A stretch of 64,000 nucleotides of DNA from a virus. Under the pieces are notes generated by a model. That model searched no databases, was not told the DNA's origin, and saw nothing but the letters and a program-made list of their open reading frames with translations. The DNA is taken from the IMG/VR virus record IMGVR_UViG_3300017752_000004, positions 1 to 64,000 of that record. One strand, written 5' to 3'. A program made the translations under genes and the position numbers. Positions 1 to 9,693 of this stretch are shown in pieces (positions within the stretch are counted from its first letter, which is position 1; the number at the start of each line of letters is the position of its first letter).

Positions 1-38
1 ATATTCTTTCTTTGTTTCACAAGGGAGTGAGCTACAAC

Positions 39-461
39 ATGGTTAATTTGAAAAAACCAAATCAAAAATGGGACTCTATTGAGGAGTATGCAAAAGAAGA
101 GGCTCCTGATGAAATTCATTTAGTCCCAGAAATCGCTGGTGCTGGAGCGATTGCTGCTGCTGTTGCAGTTTATGCGGTTAGTGCAGTTGCAACTACTTTA
201 GGATTCGCTGCTGTTGGGGGTTTTTTAGTTAACCTTGCTATCGGTTTGTTAATACAAGGCGTTATGACTCTTCTTTTCCCTGTGGAGCTGCCGAAAACAT
301 CGGCTCAGACAACAGAGACAAGGATAGACACTTCTAGTTATATTTTTACAAATTTACAAAACAACGCTATTCAAGGTTTTCCTGTTCCTTTGGTTTATGG
401 GGAGCTGCGGATTGGTTCAAATATAATTGCCACGAACGTTGTTAGCGAGGATCTTGGATAA
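39..461 (+). CDS. Lambda gpI-like tail assembly protein
   Basis: Probable homologue of lambda tail assembly protein I, which acts with the tip protein J when the tail tip is built. The middle of the protein (about residues 36-85) is a long Ala/Gly/Val/Leu-rich hydrophobic stretch, and the C-terminus carries the family-type ending PVPLVYGELRIGSNIIA. The open frame extends upstream to a TTG at 12, but the ATG at 39 is preferred because AAGGGAG at 21-27 sits at a normal ribosome-binding distance. The stop overlaps the next start (TAATG), so translation is probably coupled to the J-like gene, the usual lambda order. Family assignment rests on order, size and the C-terminal motif. Confidence 0.72.
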   Translation: MVNLKKPNQKWDSIEEYAKEEAPDEIHLVPEIAGAGAIAAAVAVYAVSAVATTLGFAAVGGFLVNLAIGLLIQGVMTLLFPVELPKTSAQTTETRIDTSSYIFTNLQNNAIQGFPVPLVYGELRIGSNIIATNVVSEDLG

Positions 462-3400
462 TGAATTACTATAAGAAAATCCTACAACGCAAAAAAGCGA
501 TAACTATCGCTGGTTCAAAAGGAGAGAAGCCTTCTTATTTGATGCCTCCGTCTTCCGCGTTTGGTAAAGTCGGTTTTCAGATTTATGAAGCTTTGGATTT
601 ATTGTGCGAAGGTCCAATTGCTGGATTGGTAGATTATGAGGGTCAAATATTAAACCCAGGTCAGGTTGTTAAAGATTTTTCTAGCAACGAGAATGTTGTT
701 GGATTTTCTGATGGCGGCATAGATAAAGGTATATATTTTGACAATATACCCCTAAGAGAAAGCACTAATAAACCAACTGTATCAAAATATAATTGTATTT
801 TTCGAGACGGTTCGGAATTCCAAACCCGTTCAGAGATATTAGCTACCCCCCAAAGATTGCAAAAATATGGCGCAGCTATTAGAGGCGCTTGGGTAAATGA
901 AAATGGAGCTAGAGATGGTAGCGGTAGTTATGATACTAGAGGTGACCGAGATTTTGTTAATTGGCAAAATTATATACCTAGAGAAGTATTAGAAAAGCCT
1001 TTTTATTATGAAAATTACGACAAGAATGTCAATTTATTAAATATCGGATTGCAGGTTGACGGGTTATTTGATACAAAAAGTTATGCCAATAAATACGAAA
1101 GTTCGGGAGGGAAAAGCAGGCTTGGAACAAATTTGCCCGCCACAGTCACTATTGAAGTGACGGTAGGAAAAATCGACGCATTAGGCGCAGAGCACGAGGT
1201 GTCCTTCGCGTCTTTTACCACTAGAGCTGGCAAAGGAGTGACACTAGGAAAAGCAAACGGAAGAATAGCTATAACTGGAGTTATAACAGCGCCGTACACA
1301 TTTACTTTAGAGGGTATAAGACTCCCTGGTCTATTAGATACGGATGTTAATAGTTTTGTTAGAATCAAAAAACTTGAAGCGGAGACCACTTCCAGTATAG
1401 TAAAAAGAGAAATCGGCGTTAGTAATATTTCCGAAGTGAACTCAGAAACATACCTTTACCCAAATTCGGCTTACGTTGGAACAGCTATTGATTCAAAGTA
1501 TTTTCCTCAAGTCCCTAGTAGAACGTTTAAATTAAAAGGTAAAAAAGTTTTAATCCCAAGTAATTATTTTCCAGTAGATAACCTTTTATACGATAGGAGA
1601 TTTGCTGATGATGATAGTTCTGCTGGAAGAATTATATATGGAGATTTGTATTTTAATAATAAGAGTTCGGGCTCTGACTCTGGTGGAGTTTCGATAAATG
1701 ATGTTGAAGTAATTTTTTTAATAGATACTTCTGGCTCAATGAGTGGAACTCCATTGTCTCAAGTACAAGCATCAATTATTAATTCATTGAACGATTTAGC
1801 ATTGGCAGGGATGTCGGTAGATTCAATAGCTATAGTAGAATATAATTCTAGCGCTACTATAGTCGCTGATTACGGTACTAGCTTACCAGATATGATAACA
1901 GCGGTAAACAATCTTTCTGCTGGTGGCGGCACGAATATGACTTCGGGCTTACAACTAATACAAAACTCTCTTATACTAAGTACAGACAAAGCAAAATATA
2001 TTTTTGCATTAAGTGATGGCGATGTAGGTAGCGCGGCAATTGCCGCTCAGCCTTTAAAAAATGATGGTGTGGTTGTAGCTACTATGGGTATAGGTATATC
2101 ACCAGAAAGTTCCTCGGGTCTAGCTTTAGCTGCTGTCGCTACCCCAGAATATATTTACTGGGTTGATGGAGACATCCCGCCTAATTTTATTATAGATGTT
2201 TTGGGGATTTTTATAATAGGTTTAGGCGAGCGAGATTTAAACGGGACAGAGTTATCATCTAATAGAAATTGGGATGGCACATTTAAATTAGGTTGGACAG
2301 ATAACCCTGCTTGGATTTATTATGATTTATTAATAAACACTAGGTATGGAATAGGATCTTATTTAAGGGATGTCGGCATAGTAGATAAATGGTCATTATA
2401 CCAAATAGGTAGATATTGCGATGCGGTTAATGATAATGGCGAATTTGTAGGCTTAAGCGACGGGTTTGGAGGTTTAGAGCCTAGATTCAGTTGCAATATA
2501 ATGATTAAGGATCAGAATAGCGCTTTTGAAGCTATACAGGATATAGCGCGAACTTTTAGAGCTATGGCTTATTTTAGCAATTCTTTTGTTAATGTAAAAG
2601 TTGACAAGCCTTACTTCAAAGAAGGCAAGCCTAGCCCACAAGGACCACCATCAGAGTTAGAATTTGCGCCTCATTTGATTTTTAATAATTCAAACGTCAA
2701 AGGAGGAGCTTTTGCTTATGCTGATGTAGATAGAAACACAAAACTTTCTGCAGTAGAGGTTTCGTTCTTAGATAAGACTAAAAATTTCACATCAGCAACA
2801 GAATATGTCGAAGACACTGAGGCTATTAAACAAGTTGGGCTGAATTTTAAGCAGTTGGATGGAATTGGCGTCACTTCTAGGGGGCAAGCTCATCGTTTGG
2901 CTAAGTACATACTTTTTGAATCTTTATACACTACAGAAACTGTATCTTTCGGTGCTGGGCTAGAAGCTTTATTGATAGAGCCTGGGGATATTATAAGAGT
3001 TGACGACGAAATGAGAAATTTCAGCAAAAACTTTGGCACAGTAGTTGGCACTAGCGGAACTGTCTCGTATTATAATCCAAATGGATTGGGCGATTATCAA
3101 GAAGGCCCAGCAGCTATTTTGGTGGAACCCGCATTCAAAAGCGATCAATTCGAAAATCTAACTGGCGGAGTTTTAAATATATTTAATCCAATAGACATAA
3201 GCGGAACAGATCAGTTTGATCAATTTCCTGGTAAAATAAACCAAGATCTTTACAAAGAATTAAACAACCCGCAAACTATAAGTTTAAAAATAAACTCTGG
3301 AGGATCTGGCTTTAGTTATCAGCATACAGATAGCGGTGTTTTTATTTTCATAGACGAGCAGGTAACGGGTACGGCAGTTGGCGGTCTAGGCAATGCTCCT

Positions 3401-6100
3401 AGCCAATGGTTCTCTAATGACGAAGCAAACACTGTTTTTGGTTCTTCTTATAGCATAGACGTGAGCGGAAGAGAGCCTAAATATTTTAGAGTACTTGGCA
3501 TTAAAGAAGATGCTGAGATGGGTTACAACGTAACCGCTACGATTCACCACACTGGTAAATTTAAATTTGTAGAAGAAAATACCATTTTTGATGTAAACCC
3601 AGACTCTTTCCAGCCAGATTTAATTACTACCCAGCTAGTTAAACCAAATCCCCCAAGCAGTGTAACCACTGGAGCTTTTTCGCAAAATTTAGATGCATCT
3701 TTGAATTTGTCATTAAGCATTGGCGATCCAGCCACTAAAGTTGGAGACAGGTATGTAGTATTTATCGAGGAGCCGAATACGAATATAGTGGTTGCTGAAT
3801 TTAATAAAAGCGCCACTTCAGTTACAGATGTTGTTTTGTCTGGAGCTGCTAGGATAGATCAAATAGGTTCTTATCAAATTAATGTATTTTCAGAGCTATC
3901 TACATCTACTACAAAAATAAGAAGCGATTTAGCCACAACAACATCTTTTGTTACTGAAGCGGCTGATTTTAATTTTAATTCAGTAACTAATTCTTTTTTA
4001 GACTACAGCGATATTTCTATTAATACTTCATATGAAACCTCTTTTAATAATTTGGAAAACGAAGGTACTGGGCAAGTTTCCTTTATAGAAAACGACAGTG
4101 CGATAAATGCAACTTTTAATTTGTCTTTTGAAGATATTTTTGGCGGCCAAGGGGCTGAAGTTATACAGAGCATATCTGGGCAAGTTATTAATTTGAAGGA
4201 CCATAAGGGTGATTTAATTAAAACAGGTTTTAAACTTTTACAAAAAGAAGAATTTTTCTCTGTTACAAATGAAGAATTAAATATTGCGTTTGGTTATACT
4301 GGGGAAGGCAAGTATAGAATGCCTCCGAATTTGGATTTTGAAGTTGGTAGTTTTTTACTTAGCGGAAGTGGGGATTTAACAACCAATCAATTTATTTCTT
4401 TTGATCAGCCGTTTTCTGGATCTGAATCTCTAGCTGTTTTCACTTCTCAGTTGATAACTGGTGAGTTTGAAAATAACTACGATAAAATAGGCAGAGTTAT
4501 TTCTGCTAGTGGCGGTTTTTATGTTACTGGAACTTCAAGTTCGACCAGTAATCATGTATACATAGCCACTAAAACTGGTAATTTTACATTTGATAATAAA
4601 AAAGATAGAATTGAAGTGGGCATAACAACAAAAAATAATGAATCTGGCTATCGCTTTGTAGAGTTCTCAGAAAATTTTGATTCTATTCCAGAGGTTTTTA
4701 TACAATCACAGGAACCTGAGATTGGCGAAGAGAGTTATTTTTCAGAAACTTCTGTAACTGGGGTATCTGTCAGCGGGTTTTACTTTAACTCTTTTCAGGG
4801 TGATTTATCTCCTGCTAGCGGCACTGGCTCATTTGCATATTTATGCACAAATCAAAATATTTTTAATGTAGCTGATTCTAGTGATTTACCTGTAGGAGTT
4901 CTAAATTATTCTTGTACTGGAGAATCTGATTTTAATTTGAATGTAGACAGTATTTTAGAGCAGTCAAATGGCACAAATAACACTGGATACAGATTTAATA
5001 ACGACCAATACGCTGTTCTTTGCCAGCGATACGGAGATGATGAATTGTTTGAAAATAGCTTTTTTGCAGTTCAATCAACTGGAGATGGAAAGAATAAAGT
5101 TTCCGAGCATGTTTTGCAAACTGGGTCTGATATTGGCGCATCTGGATCTATCATTAATGCCGATTTTCCTGACAACGCTTATAGTTTATTTAATGCTAAC
5201 GGAAATGTAAATCAATTTGTTATAGATGGAGTTAATGATGCAAACGTGACTGGATCTTTCACTTCGAAGCAGATTACCGATGGCACATTGTTATCCTACG
5301 CTGCTGGAGGCGATATCCGCGTTAGTAAAATATACGACCAGTTTGGAAATAAAGACGCTATTCAAGACATCACAGGCATCCAAGGTAAGATAGTAACTGG
5401 TGGATCTATGGTGACCTTGGACGGTAAGCCAGCTTTGGATTTTGTCAGAACAGCTACAGGGCAGAATAATGCTGTTTATTATGAATTTAGCGGAAATAGC
5501 CATATTACTGGAGTAAGCGGTCTTGAGATTTTTGCCACTGTATCTTTTGATACTGTAAATACTACATTAAATCCTTTAGCTTCGTATCAGGGAGATTATA
5601 TTGTCGGAGAGACCAAAAACCTTGCAGTAGGCGACGTGGGCTTTGGAGCTGGCAAAATAGGAGGAACACCTTATCAATACCTATATGAAAAACATGGGTC
5701 GGCTAATGCATTTGGTGGTTTTGATTTCCCTGGAGATGTAACTAAAGACGGTTGGGGCATCACTGGCAATGAAATATCTTATGATACAAAATATGTATTA
5801 AACAGTTTTGTGGGTTTTGATGATTCGGCCGCTTCTGGGTTTAGGGGTATGACTTTTGATGGGTCTTATATATCTGGTTATACAGTGACAGGGCAAAAGA
5901 ATAATATTATTGGTACTATAGGGTCTGATCAAACTCATGATAATAGTTTTGATGGAAAATTTCAAGAAGTCTTGATCTATAAAAACGTTCAACCAAACTC
6001 AAGAGAGAAGATTAGAAAAAACGCACTGTACCGATCAAATGAAGGCTCAACAAACCCGAATTTTAATTTTATACAAATAGGAGTAACTGGAACATTATGA
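461..6100 (+). CDS. J-like tail tip / host specificity protein with inserted vWA domain
   Basis: Central tail-tip attachment protein related to lambda gpJ, expected to contact the host receptor; at 1879 residues it is much longer than lambda J (about 1130). The J core is recognisable around residues 610-790: WDGTFKLGWTDNPAW, then NTRYGIG, DKWSLYQIGRYCD and EPRFSCNIMI. A von Willebrand factor A domain lies immediately before this core, about residues 416-590, with all three MIDAS elements: DTSGS from D422, T491 in GGGT, and D519 in LSDGD. The C-terminal third is beta-rich; about residues 1585-1879 resemble the AYSL and concanavalin/LamG-like carbohydrate-binding modules of phage fibres. The next gene starts inside the stop codon (ATGA). 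J is certain from context and core motifs; the vWA call rests on its complete metal site. Confidence 0.9.
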   Translation: MNYYKKILQRKKAITIAGSKGEKPSYLMPPSSAFGKVGFQIYEALDLLCEGPIAGLVDYEGQILNPGQVVKDFSSNENVVGFSDGGIDKGIYFDNIPLRESTNKPTVSKYNCIFRDGSEFQTRSEILATPQRLQKYGAAIRGAWVNENGARDGSGSYDTRGDRDFVNWQNYIPREVLEKPFYYENYDKNVNLLNIGLQVDGLFDTKSYANKYESSGGKSRLGTNLPATVTIEVTVGKIDALGAEHEVSFASFTTRAGKGVTLGKANGRIAITGVITAPYTFTLEGIRLPGLLDTDVNSFVRIKKLEAETTSSIVKREIGVSNISEVNSETYLYPNSAYVGTAIDSKYFPQVPSRTFKLKGKKVLIPSNYFPVDNLLYDRRFADDDSSAGRIIYGDLYFNNKSSGSDSGGVSINDVEVIFLIDTSGSMSGTPLSQVQASIINSLNDLALAGMSVDSIAIVEYNSSATIVADYGTSLPDMITAVNNLSAGGGTNMTSGLQLIQNSLILSTDKAKYIFALSDGDVGSAAIAAQPLKNDGVVVATMGIGISPESSSGLALAAVATPEYIYWVDGDIPPNFIIDVLGIFIIGLGERDLNGTELSSNRNWDGTFKLGWTDNPAWIYYDLLINTRYGIGSYLRDVGIVDKWSLYQIGRYCDAVNDNGEFVGLSDGFGGLEPRFSCNIMIKDQNSAFEAIQDIARTFRAMAYFSNSFVNVKVDKPYFKEGKPSPQGPPSELEFAPHLIFNNSNVKGGAFAYADVDRNTKLSAVEVSFLDKTKNFTSATEYVEDTEAIKQVGLNFKQLDGIGVTSRGQAHRLAKYILFESLYTTETVSFGAGLEALLIEPGDIIRVDDEMRNFSKNFGTVVGTSGTVSYYNPNGLGDYQEGPAAILVEPAFKSDQFENLTGGVLNIFNPIDISGTDQFDQFPGKINQDLYKELNNPQTISLKINSGGSGFSYQHTDSGVFIFIDEQVTGTAVGGLGNAPSQWFSNDEANTVFGSSYSIDVSGREPKYFRVLGIKEDAEMGYNVTATIHHTGKFKFVEENTIFDVNPDSFQPDLITTQLVKPNPPSSVTTGAFSQNLDASLNLSLSIGDPATKVGDRYVVFIEEPNTNIVVAEFNKSATSVTDVVLSGAARIDQIGSYQINVFSELSTSTTKIRSDLATTTSFVTEAADFNFNSVTNSFLDYSDISINTSYETSFNNLENEGTGQVSFIENDSAINATFNLSFEDIFGGQGAEVIQSISGQVINLKDHKGDLIKTGFKLLQKEEFFSVTNEELNIAFGYTGEGKYRMPPNLDFEVGSFLLSGSGDLTTNQFISFDQPFSGSESLAVFTSQLITGEFENNYDKIGRVISASGGFYVTGTSSSTSNHVYIATKTGNFTFDNKKDRIEVGITTKNNESGYRFVEFSENFDSIPEVFIQSQEPEIGEESYFSETSVTGVSVSGFYFNSFQGDLSPASGTGSFAYLCTNQNIFNVADSSDLPVGVLNYSCTGESDFNLNVDSILEQSNGTNNTGYRFNNDQYAVLCQRYGDDELFENSFFAVQSTGDGKNKVSEHVLQTGSDIGASGSIINADFPDNAYSLFNANGNVNQFVIDGVNDANVTGSFTSKQITDGTLLSYAAGGDIRVSKIYDQFGNKDAIQDITGIQGKIVTGGSMVTLDGKPALDFVRTATGQNNAVYYEFSGNSHITGVSGLEIFATVSFDTVNTTLNPLASYQGDYIVGETKNLAVGDVGFGAGKIGGTPYQYLYEKHGSANAFGGFDFPGDVTKDGWGITGNEISYDTKYVLNSFVGFDDSAASGFRGMTFDGSYISGYTVTGQKNNIIGTIGSDQTHDNSFDGKFQEVLIYKNVQPNSREKIRKNALYRSNEGSTNPNFNFIQIGVTGTL

Positions 6101-6990
6101 GGTTTAATGAAACAATAATTGGTCTTCACCCAGCATCGTCTGGGTACGAGCTTGAATGCTTCGTGCAGAACAACCAAGACTCAGATTTCTTGAGTGGATC
6201 TGGCTCGTTCTTAGTCGAATTCCCTAAGTTTACTGTTACTGGGCTTGAATTTAGAGGGCAAAATATAGTTTTTGAGCCCACTGGGGCAGACTTGCAGTTG
6301 ATGTCCGATATAGAGGTAATTGAAGACTTAATTGAATTGAGATGCTTCTTTTCTGGAGATTTAAATGGGGTGACTGGGCTCGCTAAAGAGAACATAAAAC
6401 TACTAGATGTCTTCACTGGGGACTATGCCGAATTTCAGCCAGACGTAATTGGTTTAACAAATTATGTCAAAGGCGGCTCTGTTAATGTAGATAAAAATGA
6501 TCAATTTATAACCTTTAATGTACTCGATTTAGATATACAAACTGGGGTGCAGAATATATTCTACAAAGTTATTCCGCTGGATTACTTAACTTTTGGGGAG
6601 TCTTCAGATGAGGCAAGTGGAATACTGTTTACTGGTTTCGACTCTTTTACCACTATAACAGAAACCGAGGCTATTATTGACAGATCTAATGCAAATGATT
6701 TAAGATTTTCTGCTAATGCTGGCATTATCGATATTTTCACAGGCACTAATATTGTTTTAACGGAAAATATACCTTTAGATTTCTCAGCTTCGTTTAGAGT
6801 TAGAACGACCTCAGAGCCGATTTCTATTTCACAAAGCGGAGGAGCGACACTACGAAGCAGCTCTTCCTCTTTCCCAGTTAGTGCTGGCGTTGTTACAATT
6901 CCCGCTGGAAATGAATTAGGAGAATTTTCAATCGATTCTTTATTGGACGTAAATGGGCAAAGAGAGGCTTACATTATATCTGAGCTGTAA
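6097..6990 (+). CDS. Tail-tip associated protein of unknown function
   Basis: I do not recognise a family. The protein has 297 residues, begins in an ATGA overlap with the J-like gene and is therefore probably co-translated with it. The sequence is rich in Thr, Gly, Phe and acidic residues and looks all-beta, like phage fibre or tip accessory proteins; repeated short segments of the type TGLEF, TGVQN and FTGFDSFTT resemble the beta-sandwich modules in the J C-terminus. Its last 22 bases overlap the end of the convergent acetyltransferase gene on the other strand. A role as a fibre or tip subunit is inferred from position only. Confidence 0.6.
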   Translation: MRFNETIIGLHPASSGYELECFVQNNQDSDFLSGSGSFLVEFPKFTVTGLEFRGQNIVFEPTGADLQLMSDIEVIEDLIELRCFFSGDLNGVTGLAKENIKLLDVFTGDYAEFQPDVIGLTNYVKGGSVNVDKNDQFITFNVLDLDIQTGVQNIFYKVIPLDYLTFGESSDEASGILFTGFDSFTTITETEAIIDRSNANDLRFSANAGIIDIFTGTNIVLTENIPLDFSASFRVRTTSEPISISQSGGATLRSSSSSFPVSAGVVTIPAGNELGEFSIDSLLDVNGQREAYIISEL

Positions 6991-7448
6991 AACATATCTG
7001 CCTCTAATTTGAAGCCATTTTTTTTATAAAATTTTTCTATCTTAGGATTTTTCTCGCTATTGCCTACTAAAATTATTTCAAATTTGTATATATTTTTTAT
7101 ACACTCTAAACTTTTTTTAAATAATTTAATGCCATAGCCTTTTGTCTTGGGGTCGGATACCCACATATATTCTTGTATAATTTTTTTATTAACTCTAGCG
7201 TCATAAGTTTTTAGCCATACTATATAACTAACTAATTCGCCATTAACAAAGTATCCGAAACAAAAACAATCTTTAAATCTTTGCGGGTTAGAAAAATAAG
7301 AGGTAATAGAATACAAGTTCACTTCACATCCAAAATGAGTATGCTTGCCTATTTTAGCATACATTTCTTCTGTTATCGAAACTAAGTCTTCTATTACCTC
7401 TATTTTATAGAGGCCGTTTTTTAAACCAGCTTTAGGAGTTTCCGACAT
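6969..7448 (-). CDS. GNAT-family N-acetyltransferase
   Basis: A 159-residue protein with the GNAT layout: an early alpha/beta part, the strand segment IIQEYMWVSDPKTKG leading into the acetyl-CoA loop KGYGIKLF (about residues 116-123), and the C-terminal FYKKNGFKLEADMFY segment typical of the family. It would transfer an acetyl group from acetyl-CoA to an amine; the substrate is unknown. It is the last gene of a leftward operon, overlapping the annealing-protein candidate upstream by 28 bases. Its end overlaps the convergent tail gene, so there is no room for an intergenic terminator. Confidence 0.75.
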   Translation of the reverse strand: MSETPKAGLKNGLYKIEVIEDLVSITEEMYAKIGKHTHFGCEVNLYSITSYFSNPQRFKDCFCFGYFVNGELVSYIVWLKTYDARVNKKIIQEYMWVSDPKTKGYGIKLFKKSLECIKNIYKFEIILVGNSEKNPKIEKFYKKNGFKLEADMFYSSDIM

Positions 7449-8179
7449 TCTTTCGCTGGGACATCTTTGTAATCTTTCCAGGTCTTGATGACTTCTGGAT
7501 CGTTCTCGTATTTACCGTCCGCATAAAGCTTACGCAGCTTAGTTAGAAAAGAATTGAAGTCTGTACCTACTTTCTCTTTTAAAATGCCTTGTGGGCTAAT
7601 ATCCTTCGCTCCAGAGGATGACGGCGGAGTTACGATAGGAGCTTTATTATTAGACGAGTCAATTTCGTCCGCTCCGACAATGTAAATGCCCAAGAAATTA
7701 CGGACAGCACGAACAAAAGCGCGATTTTCTGCAATGCATTCTAAAAACTTTGCAGCAAAACCATTTGTATTGCGAAGTGTGGCGTTAGCAACGGAGGAGG
7801 ACTTCGCACCATGACTACCGAAAGGTTGTGTTGGGTTTTCATAATTGCAAATAAAAGTGATCACGCACTTGACGACAGATCTCTCTTCGGAAGACTCAAC
7901 AACGTCATAATCAACAGCGTCTATACCCCTAAGCTTCGCAAGCTCTTTAATCCCACTAAGCTTAATTAAAAGTTGGTTATCTTCTAGCCCTTCAATAGAT
8001 TCTGGGACGGGCATCTTGCGCATCTCAAAGTGGTCTTTGTTTGGGTATAGGTGTTCTGGACTAATCATAGCTCGCCAGTTGACGGAGCCATCTTTATTGA
8101 ATTTGTAATCAACAGACTCTAGGAGTCCATGTTCGTCGCGCTTCCAGAGATCTGGGCCGTATAATTTATTATTCTTCAT
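7421..8179 (-). CDS. Putative single-strand annealing / Rad52-like recombination protein (Sak3-type)
   Basis: This 252-residue protein resembles phage Sak3/Rad52-like annealing proteins in layout. A beta-rich region with VKCVITFICNY is followed by a helix, residues about 145-168, reading CIAENRAFVRAVRNFLGI, the counterpart of the AETKALGRAL-type helix of that group. A disordered Ser/Pro linker (about 178-195) leads to a short helical C-terminal tail, possibly a partner-binding region. Such proteins anneal complementary single strands in phage recombination, which fits a genome that also has a RecA-like protein and two ssDNA-binding proteins. The identification is tentative; it could be another DNA-binding protein with the same helix. 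It overlaps the glycosyltransferase gene upstream by 11 bases. Confidence 0.5.
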   Translation of the reverse strand: MKNNKLYGPDLWKRDEHGLLESVDYKFNKDGSVNWRAMISPEHLYPNKDHFEMRKMPVPESIEGLEDNQLLIKLSGIKELAKLRGIDAVDYDVVESSEERSVVKCVITFICNYENPTQPFGSHGAKSSSVANATLRNTNGFAAKFLECIAENRAFVRAVRNFLGIYIVGADEIDSSNNKAPIVTPPSSSGAKDISPQGILKEKVGTDFNSFLTKLRKLYADGKYENDPEVIKTWKDYKDVPAKECRKLLKLV

Positions 8180-9296
8180 ATAGGTATAAACTTTCTAATT
8201 CTTTAGATGAGGCATCATCATAAACAAAGTTATGAGATTTGTCAAGTCTATTTGCGGAAGATTCTGAAGAGTATGTATCGCTATTAGATATGAACAGCTT
8301 CTTTGAAAAGAATTTCTGGCTATTTATTTGTTTTTCGGGCTTAATGTCTTCTATAATATCAAAATCAAAATATTTGAATCTTACGTCTGAAATGTTCTCT
8401 TTATCCTCGCAAACAATCAAAAGTCTAATTTTTTTGTTTTTAATAAAATTAAAAAACTCATTCAAATCTAAGTCGTTGTGGCATTTTTTATATTTAAAGA
8501 TAATTTGCTTTATATTGGTAAGCGCATTTATAATCTTGACGTCGAAATGTTGTTCAATATGCAGGTTCACAATACAAGTTTGACACCACTTAATAATGTG
8601 ATTGATGTCAAAATGAATATCCGCTCTGATATTTACAGGTTTTCCTTGTAGTTTTTGAGAGAAGGCAAAAAAGTTTGGGACAATCTCTACGCATTCGTTG
8701 TGAAAATGCTTACCTATTTTGATTGTTTTAAATTTTATTTCATTTAAGATACCTAATTGATCTAAAATGTTTTGAGCTATTGCTTCTGGTTTGATTTCGT
8801 TTATTCTATCGCAGGTAGCGCTAAACGAAGGTTTTATTTCAGAAAAATCTGGAGAGATGCTGATGGACTTATTTTGCTTATGCCAAAGGGGTTTTGAGTT
8901 TTCTGGATATAAGTTGAAATGCACAATTACACAGGGTACGTCATAAGCTCCTGCAATATGTCCAGGAAGACTATCGCACCCAACATGTGTCGAAGCTTTT
9001 TTGATTATATAATTCATTTGCTTGTAAGTTGATCCCAAAAAACAATAATCTACGCCTTTAATTTCCTGTTCGTCTGGGCCTCCTATTTGGATGATTTTGA
9101 CCTCCTCCTTCTGTAGATGCGGTTTGATTAGCTCCAGCACGATATCCCAATATTTGTACACAGCCCCAGGCATCTTATTGGAAGATTGTATGGTGATATA
9201 CTTATCAGGCAGACCTGGAAAAAAATGGTCAGTTATTTGTGGGCGGCCAATTTTAACCCCCAAATCTTTTGCGTAAACTTCAGCTATATGACTCAT
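8169..9296 (-). CDS. C-terminal half of a GT9-like glycosyltransferase with extra C-terminal domain
   Basis: Residues 1-185 look like the second (donor-binding) Rossmann domain of GT9 glycosyltransferases (the ADP-heptose:LPS heptosyltransferase family): YITIQSS, then VKIIQIGGPDEQ, the conserved ASTHVGCDSLPGHIAGAY segment and CVIVHFNL. The matching N-terminal domain is absent here but appears at the C-terminus of the protein encoded at 9683-11371, so the GT9 fold is split across two genes with a third gene between them. Residues 186-375 form a separate domain rich in Ile, Lys, Asn and Phe that I do not recognise. Its start overlaps the DUF6165-like gene by 17 bases. An active enzyme would need the two halves to assemble; this is inference. 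Confidence 0.65.
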   Translation of the reverse strand: MSHIAEVYAKDLGVKIGRPQITDHFFPGLPDKYITIQSSNKMPGAVYKYWDIVLELIKPHLQKEEVKIIQIGGPDEQEIKGVDYCFLGSTYKQMNYIIKKASTHVGCDSLPGHIAGAYDVPCVIVHFNLYPENSKPLWHKQNKSISISPDFSEIKPSFSATCDRINEIKPEAIAQNILDQLGILNEIKFKTIKIGKHFHNECVEIVPNFFAFSQKLQGKPVNIRADIHFDINHIIKWCQTCIVNLHIEQHFDVKIINALTNIKQIIFKYKKCHNDLDLNEFFNFIKNKKIRLLIVCEDKENISDVRFKYFDFDIIEDIKPEKQINSQKFFSKKLFISNSDTYSSESSANRLDKSHNFVYDDASSKELESLYLYEE

Positions 9297-9693
9297 ATGA
9301 TTTTACCTCTTTGATTTCTGAATCCGAAAGCATGTTTATTTCGCTCTTAAAAGAAAAACGCATGTCGTTGGCGTGATAAACGTCTCTGGCCAATCTAATA
9401 AACTCTGGGCCAAAATCTTTTTCACGTTCCATTTTTCTTATACTATCTTCGATGATCCATAATGACCTATTAAGTTCAAAGAGGTCAGCTTTCAAACTGA
9501 TAAGTTTGAGAGGGTCCAGATTTGCAAATTCTTCATTTTTTAATATAAGACGTTCGTAGAGTTCTTTTAATTGGTTATACTCAACTGTAATATTTTTGAG
9601 CTTTTTGGGATCGAAAATCATTTGCATTTTAATCTCCAAAATAGTTAGTTTATCAATCAACTCTCCAACTGATATAGGTATTTTAATTTTCAT
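9280..9693 (-). CDS. DUF6165-like small protein
   Basis: The opening MKIKIPISVGELIDKLTILE and the later LWIIEDSIRKMEREK and ARDVYHANDMR segments match the pattern I associate with the DUF6165 family, small helical proteins often found beside glycosyltransferase genes. The function is unknown. An open frame extends back to 9780, but that part lies inside the upstream glycosyltransferase gene, so the ATG at 9693 is chosen; it overlaps that gene by 11 bases. The gene lies exactly between the two halves of a GT9-like enzyme. Confidence 0.65.
   Translation of the reverse strand: MKIKIPISVGELIDKLTILEIKMQMIFDPKKLKNITVEYNQLKELYERLILKNEEFANLDPLKLISLKADLFELNRSLWIIEDSIRKMEREKDFGPEFIRLARDVYHANDMRFSFKSEINMLSDSEIKEVKSYESYS

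Noticed and set aside
1081-1389. Antisense open frame in the J gene
   Set aside because: No ribosome-binding site, no recognisable protein, and lies fully inside a certain gene; the same applies to the other antisense frames.
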